A stretch of DNA of 64,000 nt from Betaproteobacteria bacterium (lineage in GTDB: Bacteria > Pseudomonadota > Gammaproteobacteria > Burkholderiales > Burkholderiaceae), in NCBI GenBank assembly GCA_009783065.1, contig WRHV01000003.1, positions 1-64,000 on the forward strand, in the 5' to 3' direction. Shown piece after piece: positions 57,214 through 64,000 of this stretch. The translations under genes were made by a program, and so were the position numbers. Positions within the stretch are counted from its first letter, which is position 1, and each line of letters begins with the position of its first letter. The notes beneath the pieces were generated by a model. That model did not search any database. It saw only the letters and a program-made list of their open reading frames with translations, and was not told the DNA's origin.

Positions 57214-57549
57214 ATGATAACTAAAGGAAAAAAGAAAACAAAGAAAAAAGAGGAAGAAAATCTTGAGCAACGACAGTACGATCCCAACCATTTACTGGAT
57301 ACACTGATTCAGAAATTAGGGATTAAAAACGATGCAGCACTTTCTCGTGCACTTGAAGTGGCGCCGCCGGTTATCAGCAAAATCCGCCATAACCGTCTTC
57401 CAGTCGGCGCATCACTGTTAATTCGTATGCATGAAGTCAGTGAAATGAGCATCCGCGAATTACGCCAGCTAATGGGTGACAGGAGAGCCAAATTCCGCAT
57501 TAGCGATAAACAATTTAAACCCAAAGCTCCACTGGAAGAAAAGAAATAA
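57214..57549 (+). CDS. Small helix-turn-helix-like (Cro/XRE-type) protein, betaproteobacterial
   Basis: The 111-residue protein starts with a Lys-rich tail (residues 3-15) and then a compact helical region: LLDTLIQKLGIKNDAALSRA, VAPPVISKIRHNRLPVG and LLIRMHEVSEMSIRELRQLM. The segment DAALSRALEVAPPVISKIRHNRL reads as a XRE-like helix-turn-helix, suggesting DNA binding. I recall similar conserved uncharacterised proteins in Burkholderiales, but no target is known. It has its own promoter and terminator and converges with argD; a link to arginine synthesis is only positional. Confidence 0.75.
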   Translation: MITKGKKKTKKKEEENLEQRQYDPNHLLDTLIQKLGIKNDAALSRALEVAPPVISKIRHNRLPVGASLLIRMHEVSEMSIRELRQLMGDRRAKFRISDKQFKPKAPLEEKK

Positions 57550-57582
57550 TGGCCTGCCCGATATGGCTTTACTTCCTGTTTA

Positions 57583-57619
57583 AAACAAAACCCCATGCCA
57601 ACTACATGGGGTTTTGCGT
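57583..57619. terminator. Bidirectional terminator before argD
   Basis: CAAAACCCCATG (57586-57597) pairs perfectly with CATGGGGTTTTG (57605-57616) around a 7-base loop; A/T-rich flanks on both sides suit both strands. It separates the converging small HTH-like gene and argD. Confidence 0.85.
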
Positions 57620-57626
57620 TTCTGTC

Positions 57627-58865
57627 TCACCTGCCGTTTCTCAGCCATTCATCAATGCTTTGACGCAATAATACCTCAGCCTGCTGAATATGTTCATCCT
57701 CAATAACCAGAGGCGGCACCAGACGAATCACATCGAGTCCCGCAAGCAGTAAAAGTAATCCGTTTTTTTCAGCAGCAGCCGTGATTTCTTTCGCGCGTCC
57801 CTGATAGGCGGTTGACATCACTAATCCCAGCATCAGCCCCTTACCTCGTACTGAACTGAATACTTCGGGATAAGCCGCCGCGATACCTGTCAGCATTTCT
57901 CTCAGTTTCTCGCCCGCAGACTGAACACGGGAAAGAAAATCACGATCATTGATGATTTCCAGCACCTTGTACGCGACAGATGCTGCAAGAGGGTTGCCTC
58001 CATATGTGGTTCCGTGCGTCCCGACCGTGAAAGAACCGGCGACATCATCCGTCGTCAGCATGGCGCCTATGGGAAATCCATTTCCCAGCGCCTTGGCTGA
58101 CGTCAGGATATCCGGAACAATACCGTATTCCATATAGGCAAACAGCTTGCCTGTCCTGCCCATACCCGACTGAATTTCATCGTATATGAGAAGCGCGTTA
58201 TATTGATCGCACAATTCGCGCAATGCTTTCAGGAATTCGGGATCAGCCGGCACGATTCCGCCTTCTCCCTGTATCGGCTCCACAATCACGGCACAAACAT
58301 CGTCTGCCATTATGGCCCTTACAGCGGCAATGTCATTGTATGGAATATGGTCAATCATCTGCGGAAGCGGACCAAATCCTTCTGAATATTTCGGCTGTCC
58401 CCCGACCGATACGGTAAAAAGGGTACGTCCATGGAATGAATTGAGAAAAGATATAATGCGGGCTTTTTGGGGCCCATACTTATCGTATGCCCATCTTCTA
58501 GCCAATTTAAGAGCCGCTTCATTTGCTTCAGCCCCGGAATTGCAGAAAAACGCCCTATCGGCAAACGTCGCTTCGGTCAGCGCTTTTCCCAAGCGCAATA
58601 CCGGTTCATTAGTATAGTAATTACTGACATGCCATAAAATCTCGGCCTGTTCTTGCAGGGCTTTTACCAACGCGGGATGAGCATGGCCCAAACCGGATAC
58701 AGCAATGCCTCCTGTCAAATCCAAATATTGTTTTCCAGTCTGATCCCATAGATTCAACCCTGAACCGCGAACAGGGATGAATGTGCTGGGAGCGTACGTC
58801 GGAACGATAACCTCATCAAAAGTATGACGCGTTACTGCTGGTTGCTGCACCGTTGTTTTTGCCAC
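57627..58865 (-). CDS. argD: Acetylornithine aminotransferase
   Basis: PLP-dependent class III aminotransferase of arginine synthesis, making N-acetylornithine. The 412-residue protein has CNSGAEANEAALKLARRWA, FHGRTLFTVSVGGQPKY, LLIYDEIQSGMGRTGKL and the PLP lysine in TSAKALGNGFPIGAM. Length is normal. Related aminotransferases can share this pattern, but ArgD fits best. It is far from argF and argG (start of the window), so arginine genes are scattered. The 281 bp to mnmE hold the divergent promoters and nothing else recognisable. Confidence 0.92.
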   Translation of the reverse strand: MAKTTVQQPAVTRHTFDEVIVPTYAPSTFIPVRGSGLNLWDQTGKQYLDLTGGIAVSGLGHAHPALVKALQEQAEILWHVSNYYTNEPVLRLGKALTEATFADRAFFCNSGAEANEAALKLARRWAYDKYGPQKARIISFLNSFHGRTLFTVSVGGQPKYSEGFGPLPQMIDHIPYNDIAAVRAIMADDVCAVIVEPIQGEGGIVPADPEFLKALRELCDQYNALLIYDEIQSGMGRTGKLFAYMEYGIVPDILTSAKALGNGFPIGAMLTTDDVAGSFTVGTHGTTYGGNPLAASVAYKVLEIINDRDFLSRVQSAGEKLREMLTGIAAAYPEVFSSVRGKGLMLGLVMSTAYQGRAKEITAAAEKNGLLLLLAGLDVIRLVPPLVIEDEHIQQAEVLLRQSIDEWLRNGR

Positions 58866-59146
58866 TGAACTGACTCCTTTATCTCACCCTGCGCTAGAAA
58901 AACAATTATCGCTATCTTCAAAATAAGGCTTTCCGAAAAACAAGCTCCGTCAGACACTGCTATTTTCTGCCAATCATACTCCTCTTGCCATCACTTCAAA
59001 ACGAATTTCCATCATAGCGCCGCTCAACCACCAAAGAGGACAAAAAATGCCATGGATACTTTTCATTTTCCGCTTCAGACTGGATAATGCCGGAAGAAAA
59101 TATATTTTATACGCAAACCGTCATTACATTCATCACCTGAAAACAT

Positions 59147-60535
59147 ATGGATTCCTCTCCGATTATTGCTACCGCAACCGCGCCGGGACGGGGCGGTGTT
59201 GGCATCATCCGCATCTCCGGGAAAGATCTTTTTCCCATCATTCAGGAATTATTTGGCACCACCATGCCATCAGCTTTGCCGCTCGTGCCGCGTCATGCTT
59301 ACTATTTGCCTTTTTTAGATAAAGAAAACCATCTCATTGATAAAGGCATTGTTCTGTACTTTAAAGCGCCGCATTCCTATACAGGGGAAGATGTGCTGGA
59401 GCTTCACGGACACGGCGGGCCTGTTGTCATGCAAATGCTTCAGGAGCGATGCCTGGAAGCTGGAAAAAAGATCAGCTTAAGACTGGCCGAACCTGGGGAA
59501 TTTACCCGCCGGGCATTCATGAACGATAAGCTGGATCTGGCACAAGCTGAAGCTGTGGCCGATCTGATTGATGCAACAACAGAAGCAGCGGCACGCTCTG
59601 CTTCCCGTTCTCTTTCGGGTGTCTTTTCTCGAGAAATTCATGTGCTGGTAGACCAAATCGTCCAGTTACGTGCTCTGGTCGAATCCAGCCTGGATTTCCC
59701 CGAAGAAGACATCGAATTTGTTAAGAAAGCCGATACAAGCGGCAGGCTTGCATCTATCCGTGATCTGCTTGAAAACATCTTTTCCCAGGCCGCCCAAGGC
59801 GCGCTTTTGCGTGAGGGACTTCACGTTGTATTGGCCGGACAAGTGAATGTGGGCAAATCATCCCTGCTCAATGCGCTTGCCGGTAACAATATCGCTATTG
59901 TCACACCAATCGCGGGTACAACCCGTGATAAGGTAGTGGAAACCATACAGATCAGCGGCATGCCCATTACTCTCATCGATACGGCTGGTTTGCGTACCAG
60001 CCAGGATACGAATGACGAGGTGGAAAAAATTGGCATTGAACGTGCCTGGGGCGAAATCAGTCAGGCTGATATTATTCTGCATCTTTTGGATGCCAGCCAG
60101 GGACCAACCCGCCACGATGAAAAAATTGCTGCCGAATTCCCTTCGGGTATTCCGGTTATTCAAGTATGGAACAAAATTGATCTCTCCGGTCACAGACCTT
60201 CTGTCGACCATATCCTGGGCACAACACAGGTTTATCTCTCAACACATGATGGACGCGGTATTGACCTGTTGCGCGATGAATTGCTGCGTATGGCTGGTTG
60301 GCACCAAACCGGTGAATCGGCGTATCTCGCCCGCGAACGCCATCTGATCGCCATGAGAATAGCCGGTGACCACCTTGCTATTGCTACACAGCATATTGAG
60401 CAGGAAAAACCTTCTTTGGATCTGCTGGCGGAAGAACTTCGGCTGGCCCAGGATGCCTTAAACAGCATTACCGGGAATTTCACGTCAGATGATCTATTAG
60501 GCACCATTTTTGCGCGGTTTTGTATCGGCAAATAA
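59147..60535 (+). CDS. mnmE: tRNA uridine-5-carboxymethylaminomethyl modification GTPase MnmE
   Basis: With MnmG, modifies the wobble uridine of several tRNAs. The start [20 protein letters not shown], the G1 motif [18 protein letters not shown]2/G3 [10 protein letters not shown] and DTAGLR, G4 NKID and the C-terminal motif FCIGK with its catalytic cysteine are all intact. The 462-residue length is normal. Unlike many genomes, it is not next to rpmH-rnpA-yidC. The ribosome site is weak. A hairpin 60689-60707 (TTCCGGT with ACCGGAA) could be a weak terminator. Confidence 0.96.
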   Translation: MDSSPIIATATAPGRGGVGIIRISGKDLFPIIQELFGTTMPSALPLVPRHAYYLPFLDKENHLIDKGIVLYFKAPHSYTGEDVLELHGHGGPVVMQMLQERCLEAGKKISLRLAEPGEFTRRAFMNDKLDLAQAEAVADLIDATTEAAARSASRSLSGVFSREIHVLVDQIVQLRALVESSLDFPEEDIEFVKKADTSGRLASIRDLLENIFSQAAQGALLREGLHVVLAGQVNVGKSSLLNALAGNNIAIVTPIAGTTRDKVVETIQISGMPITLIDTAGLRTSQDTNDEVEKIGIERAWGEISQADIILHLLDASQGPTRHDEKIAAEFPSGIPVIQVWNKIDLSGHRPSVDHILGTTQVYLSTHDGRGIDLLRDELLRMAGWHQTGESAYLARERHLIAMRIAGDHLAIATQHIEQEKPSLDLLAEELRLAQDALNSITGNFTSDDLLGTIFARFCIGK

Positions 60536-60972
60536 TCAGGACGGGATTGAGGTCATCGGCAACGATTTCAAACTGGGAATCCGGCCTAAACCCGCCCGTC
60601 AACTCCAGCAAGCATCAGCGGCGAATTAATCATGCTGAATGCGCAAACTGGATCGCCGTTACGATAGCAATTAACGCCCATCCATACTTCCGGTTGTTTT
60701 TACCGGAAATGTTTTGCATGGTAATTTTCAGCACAACGTTACAGGCTGTCAGGAAAACGATCGTTTTCACGCTTGGCCGGACGTAACGTCTCTCACACTG
60801 TTTCCGTCTCATGGGCCTGCCAATCCCGAGGCAATGTGCCAGAAATAATACAAATCAAGACCTTGTTCTATCCTCAATAAAAATAAAAAAAATAACTATC
60901 ATCATAAATTGCTCTACATTTATGCCCGCTTTGCATTATTCATTTAGAATAGAAAGTTTCCGAGGAACCAAT
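60536..60972 (+). other. Gene-free stretch between mnmE and ribBA; possible remnant, no FMN riboswitch
   Basis: This 437-bp interval holds no complete gene. Its first 94 bases contain a plus-strand frame that reads like a protein end (GIEVIGNDFKLGIRPKPARQ, then a stop at 60627-60629) but has no start of its own; it may be a decayed gene. The middle holds the hairpin 60689-60707. I looked for an FMN riboswitch (conserved AGGG...CCGACGG-type core) because ribBA follows, and did not see one. The last 100 bases are AT-rich and may hold the ribBA promoter. Confidence 0.35.
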
Positions 60973-62088
60973 ATGCCGATTTCCCCGACTGAAGAAATTA
61001 TTGAGGCTTTTCGTGCCGGCGAGATGGTTATCCTCGTTGATGATGAAGATCGTGAAAATGAAGGCGATCTGATTTTAGCAGCGGATTTTGTCACACCGAA
61101 AGCCATCAATTTTATGGTGACATATGCCCGGGGCCTGGTTTGCCTAACGCTGACCGAAGAACGATGCCGTCAACTCGGCCTGGAATTGATGACCCGGGAC
61201 AATGGCGGCAAATTCAACACCGCTTTTACGCTTTCCATTGAAGCGGCTGAAGGCGTGACGACCGGCATTTCAGCCCATGACCGTGCCCGGACGGTACAAG
61301 TCGCCGTCGCGGAAAACGCTCGATCTGAAGATATTGTTCAGCCGGGCCATATCTTCCCGATCATGGCAAGGTCCGGAGGCGTATTGATGCGTGCAGGCCA
61401 TACCGAAGCCGGATGCGATCTTGCCGAATTAGCTGGCCTATCCCCAGCCAGCGTAATATGCGAAATCTTAAATGAAGACGGCTCCATGTCACGACTGCCG
61501 GATCTGCTGAAGTTCGCCGAAAAACATGACATCCGGATCGGCACTATCGCCGATCTGATCCGGTATCGCAGCCAGCACGAAAGCATTATTGAGAGAACCG
61601 GCGAACGGATGCTTCATACACCATTTGGCGTATTCCAGACTGTGGCCTATCGCGACAAACCCAGTGGCTCAGCCCACTTTGCCCTGTTTAACGGTAACAT
61701 TGAAGCCGATAAGGAAACCTTGGTTCGCGTGCACCAACCTGTTTCGCTAATCGACATGATTGAAATGGAAACCACCAGCCATTCCTGGAATGTGGCCTCC
61801 GCAATGCAAACAATTTCTGCCGCTGAACGTGGAGTTATGGTACTGTTGAATTGTGAAGAAACGGCAGAAGAAGTGCTCTCCCGTTTTAACAAACTGGATC
61901 AGCCGGCCCATCCACCTGTAAAACGTGCCGGCAGCCATGATCTGCGTACTTATGGCATCGGCGCCCAGATCTTGCGCGATCTGGGTGTCGGGAAAATGCG
62001 GCTCTTAGCCAATCCAAGAAAGATGCCATCCATGACCGGATTCAATCTTGATGTAACAGGCTATCTTGAAAAATCCGATTACAGATGA
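60973..62088 (+). CDS. ribBA: 3,4-dihydroxy-2-butanone 4-phosphate synthase with degenerate GTP cyclohydrolase II domain
   Basis: The N-terminal half (about residues 1-205) makes the four-carbon unit of riboflavin: [26 protein letters not shown] and [11 protein letters not shown] are intact. The C-terminal half resembles GTP cyclohydrolase II ([38 protein letters not shown]) but lacks the three zinc cysteines of the CxxGD..GSxRCDC motif: the corresponding text is [20 protein letters not shown]. It therefore probably has only RibB activity, and RibA must be supplied elsewhere. ATG 60973 has GAGGAACC upstream; the longer frame adds 54 unlike residues. Start of the ribBA-ribH-nusB run. Confidence 0.92.
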   Translation: MPISPTEEIIEAFRAGEMVILVDDEDRENEGDLILAADFVTPKAINFMVTYARGLVCLTLTEERCRQLGLELMTRDNGGKFNTAFTLSIEAAEGVTTGISAHDRARTVQVAVAENARSEDIVQPGHIFPIMARSGGVLMRAGHTEAGCDLAELAGLSPASVICEILNEDGSMSRLPDLLKFAEKHDIRIGTIADLIRYRSQHESIIERTGERMLHTPFGVFQTVAYRDKPSGSAHFALFNGNIEADKETLVRVHQPVSLIDMIEMETTSHSWNVASAMQTISAAERGVMVLLNCEETAEEVLSRFNKLDQPAHPPVKRAGSHDLRTYGIGAQILRDLGVGKMRLLANPRKMPSMTGFNLDVTGYLEKSDYR

Positions 62089-62113
62089 ATGCCTTTACTT
62101 TTGGAGACAATTT

Positions 62114-62611
62114 ATGAACATCGCTACTTTTGAAATTGATTTACAAGGTGAGGATTTACGTATCGGCATTGTTCAATCGCGTTTCAATGAAGATATCTGC
62201 CAAGGCTTACTAACAGCCTGTTTGTCCGAATTGAACCGTTTGGGTATTGCAGAGGAAGACATCCTGATCGCAACGGTACCGGGCGCACTTGAAATTCCGC
62301 TCATTCTGCAAAAAATGGCACAATCCCAACAATTTGATGCCCTTATTGCCATCGGATCGGTTATCCGTGGAGAAACTTATCATTTCGAAGTTGTTTCGAA
62401 TGAATCAGCGGCCGGGATCAAGCGGATTGCTCTTGATTACAGCATCCCCATTGCCAATGCCATTTTAACAACCGACACGGATGAACAGGCGGAAGTTCGC
62501 ATGGTAGAAAAAGGAATTGAGGCTGCACGGGTCGCAGTTGAAATGGCAAACCTAACCATATCCCTGGAAGAACTGGATGCCGCTATAGAAGAGCAAGACG
62601 AAAATGAGTAA
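62114..62611 (+). CDS. ribH: 6,7-dimethyl-8-ribityllumazine synthase
   Basis: Condenses the RibB product with the pyrimidine intermediate to give lumazine, the substrate of riboflavin synthase. Features: [32 protein letters not shown], and [20 protein letters not shown] with the catalytic His. The start at 62114 ([16 protein letters not shown]) has GGAG upstream; the longer frame overlaps ribBA. About 165 residues, normal. Between ribBA (26 bp) and nusB (63 bp downstream), a conserved order. Confidence 0.95.
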   Translation: MNIATFEIDLQGEDLRIGIVQSRFNEDICQGLLTACLSELNRLGIAEEDILIATVPGALEIPLILQKMAQSQQFDALIAIGSVIRGETYHFEVVSNESAAGIKRIALDYSIPIANAILTTDTDEQAEVRMVEKGIEAARVAVEMANLTISLEELDAAIEEQDENE

Positions 62612-62673
62612 GTTTTAAAACGGTTTAAATCCTGTTTTGATCCTCATTTTTTTGGGATAAAGACTGCCGAACT

Positions 62674-63144
62674 ATGAAAGCCAAAAATATTCACGCGAAT
62701 CCAAATAAAAACCGTTCTCCGCGGCATCGTTCGCGCGAATTCGCTTTGCAGGCACTGTACCAATGGCTGCTGAACCAGAATGACGCCGCCGTCATTATTG
62801 AACACATCCGGCAGGCACATGGTTTTGAAAAGGCCGATACGGATCATTTTGTTGCGCTGGTATCCGGCGCCATTAAGCAAGCTGATTCCCTACGCGAGGA
62901 GATTAAACCCTTTCTGGATCGATCCATTGAGGAACTTTCTCCAATCGAGCACGCCATACTGCTTCTTGGCGCACATGAGCTGGTTGTCCATCTTGAGATA
63001 CCTTACCGTGTTGTCATTAATGAAGCGGTTGAACTAACAAAATCATTTGGCGGCATTGATGGACACAAATTCGTTAATGGTGTGTTGGATAAGCTGGCAG
63101 CCAGATTGAGAACCGTGGAAGTCGAGGCAGATAAAGAAAGATAA
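62674..63144 (+). CDS. nusB: Transcription antitermination factor NusB
   Basis: RNA-binding factor for rRNA antitermination. The 156-residue protein has [21 protein letters not shown] near the start, [24 protein letters not shown] in the middle and the C-terminal [30 protein letters not shown], all diagnostic. A few residues longer than the E. coli protein at both ends. It closes the ribBA-ribH-nusB run. A weak hairpin (CAGACAACC with GGTTGCCTG, one mismatch, 63149-63170) follows and may end transcription before the converging metF. Confidence 0.95.
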   Translation: MKAKNIHANPNKNRSPRHRSREFALQALYQWLLNQNDAAVIIEHIRQAHGFEKADTDHFVALVSGAIKQADSLREEIKPFLDRSIEELSPIEHAILLLGAHELVVHLEIPYRVVINEAVELTKSFGGIDGHKFVNGVLDKLAARLRTVEVEADKER

Positions 63145-63190
63145 ACAGACAACCCATCGGTTGCCTGTCATCTTGTGCCTGCTGGTTCTA

Positions 63191-64000
63191 TTAAGCTGAA
63201 TAACTTTTTTTGTAAAGCCGTTCGAACAAAGCTTCGACCGATGTGGCCTGATTCAGACTATAAAAATGAAAGCCTGGCGCGCCCCCTTCCAGCAATCGTT
63301 CGCATAATCGGGTCACGACATCCAGACCAAACGCCCGGACGGATTCCTGATCTTCGCCAAAACTTTCCAGTTTTAGACGCATCCATCGCGGAATCTCAGC
63401 GCCGCAGGTATTCGAAAAACGAGCCAGGCTGGCATAATTAGTAATCGGCATGATCCCGGCAATAATCGGGATATTGACTCCAGCTTGCTGGGCATTTTCG
63501 ACAAAACGGAAATAGGCGTCAGGATTATAAAAATACTGGGTAATGGCCGCATTGGCTCCTGCTTTAACCTTTCTGACAAAGTTCGTCAGATCGTCCTGAG
63601 GTGATTTAGCCTGGGGATGCATTTCCGGATAAGCCGCGACATCAATGTAAAACCAGTCGCCAGTCTCGGCCCGGACGAATTCCACCAGCTCATTAGCATA
63701 ATGAAACTCACCCAGCACACCATAAGTGCTGGGCAGATCACCCCGTAAAGCAACCAGATGCCGAATCCCCAATGATTTGTATCCCATGATTTTTTCGCGG
63801 ATGGTTGCGCGAGAGGTGCCAATGCACGTAACATGCGGCGCTGCCTGATAGCCGTCCTGATGAATTTCAACAGCAACGTCATGCGTTCCCTCGCGAGTTG
63901 ATCCGCCAGCCCCTAACGTGACAGAAAAATATTTCGGCGACAGTTGGTAAAGTCTAACGCGGGTTTCGCGCAACCTTTCCAGTGCCTCCAGTGTTTTCGG
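63191..64000 (-). CDS. metF: Methylenetetrahydrofolate reductase, 3' part (5' end outside window)
   Basis: Reduces 5,10-methylene-THF to 5-methyl-THF, the methyl donor for methionine. The frame stays open to the window edge (PKTLEALERLRETRVRL at the cut), so the true start lies beyond base 64000. About 270 residues are present, most of the enzyme. Visible marks: FSVTLGAGGSTREGT, HLVALRGDLPSTYG, AAITQYFYNPDAYFRF and PIIAGIMPI. It belongs to the same pathway as metX and metW but is far from them. Converges with nusB. Confidence 0.95.
   Translation of the reverse strand, partial: PKTLEALERLRETRVRLYQLSPKYFSVTLGAGGSTREGTHDVAVEIHQDGYQAAPHVTCIGTSRATIREKIMGYKSLGIRHLVALRGDLPSTYGVLGEFHYANELVEFVRAETGDWFYIDVAAYPEMHPQAKSPQDDLTNFVRKVKAGANAAITQYFYNPDAYFRFVENAQQAGVNIPIIAGIMPITNYASLARFSNTCGAEIPRWMRLKLESFGEDQESVRAFGLDVVTRLCERLLEGGAPGFHFYSLNQATSVEALFERLYKKSYSA

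Noticed and set aside
60536..60972. FMN riboswitch upstream of ribBA
   Set aside because: Expected from pathway knowledge, but no conserved core or closing stem could be found in either strand.
1..64000. CRISPR arrays, tRNA or rRNA genes, prophage or defence islands
   Set aside because: No spaced direct repeats, tRNA-like folds, rRNA sequence, integrases, restriction or toxin-antitoxin genes were recognised; nearly all coding capacity is housekeeping.

Overview
This window is an ordinary, gene-dense chromosomal segment of a Gram-negative betaproteobacterium, most probably in the order Burkholderiales. I infer an Oxalobacteraceae-like genome of moderate (by eye about 48-50 %) G+C. The basis is gene-order blocks typical of that group (gshA-gshB-manX-ptsH-ptsI; metX-metW-ampG; yhdP-nitrilase-tldD beside glnE; rhodanese-grxC-secB-gpsA), the proteobacterial type of GshA, and a RibBA with a degenerate C-terminal half. 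I saw no rRNA, tRNA, CRISPR array, prophage or intact insertion sequence. Genus-level placement is inference.

Layout. 1-2.7 kb: 3' part of argF, then argG and apt. 2.9-9.7 kb: Sel1-repeat protein, murB, a small inverted-repeat (MITE-like) element, yajQ, aroG with an aromatic-residue leader peptide and attenuator, tldD and a nitrilase-family gene. 9.7-19.1 kb: yhdP-family envelope gene, glnE, and the gpsA/secB/grxC/rhodanese block. 19.2-22.8 kb: gpmA, envC and ctpA. 23-28.2 kb: pyrE, a stand-alone trpB, ampG, metW and metX. 28.4-33.3 kb: regulatory PTS (ptsI, ptsH, manX) downstream of gshB and gshA. 33.7-40.8 kb: ubiK, comM, a DUF1840 gene, an orphan lipoprotein, a MidA-type methyltransferase, folB, ttcA, rfaE2 and a DUF3108 gene. 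40.8-46.4 kb: tamB and tamA. 46.5-52.7 kb: queC, phosphoketolase, glmU, a one-domain asparaginase and an unrecognised gene. 52.8-56.9 kb: ylqF/rbgA, two tandem histone-deacetylase-like genes and mltB. 57-64 kb: a small DNA-binding-like protein, argD, mnmE, ribBA, ribH, nusB and the 3' part of metF.

How the genes fit together. Most are housekeeping: arginine (argF, argG, argD), methionine (metX, metW, metF), aromatic amino acids (aroG, trpB), nucleotides (apt, pyrE), riboflavin, folate, queuosine and glutathione synthesis. Envelope functions are well represented: murB, glmU, ampG, envC, ctpA, mltB, tamA, tamB, yhdP and rfaE2. Nitrogen and carbon control is represented by glnE and the PTS phosphorelay.

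No clear new multi-gene system was found. The best-supported unusual feature is the aroG leader at about 6.98-7.11 kb: a 26-codon leader peptide with the run YFFYFSY, followed by a terminator and a matching antiterminator sequence. Other points of interest are the MITE-like element, the tandem deacetylase paralogues, the RibBA without zinc cysteines, the isolated trpB, the phosphoketolase, and a few protein-like remnants in intergenic DNA.
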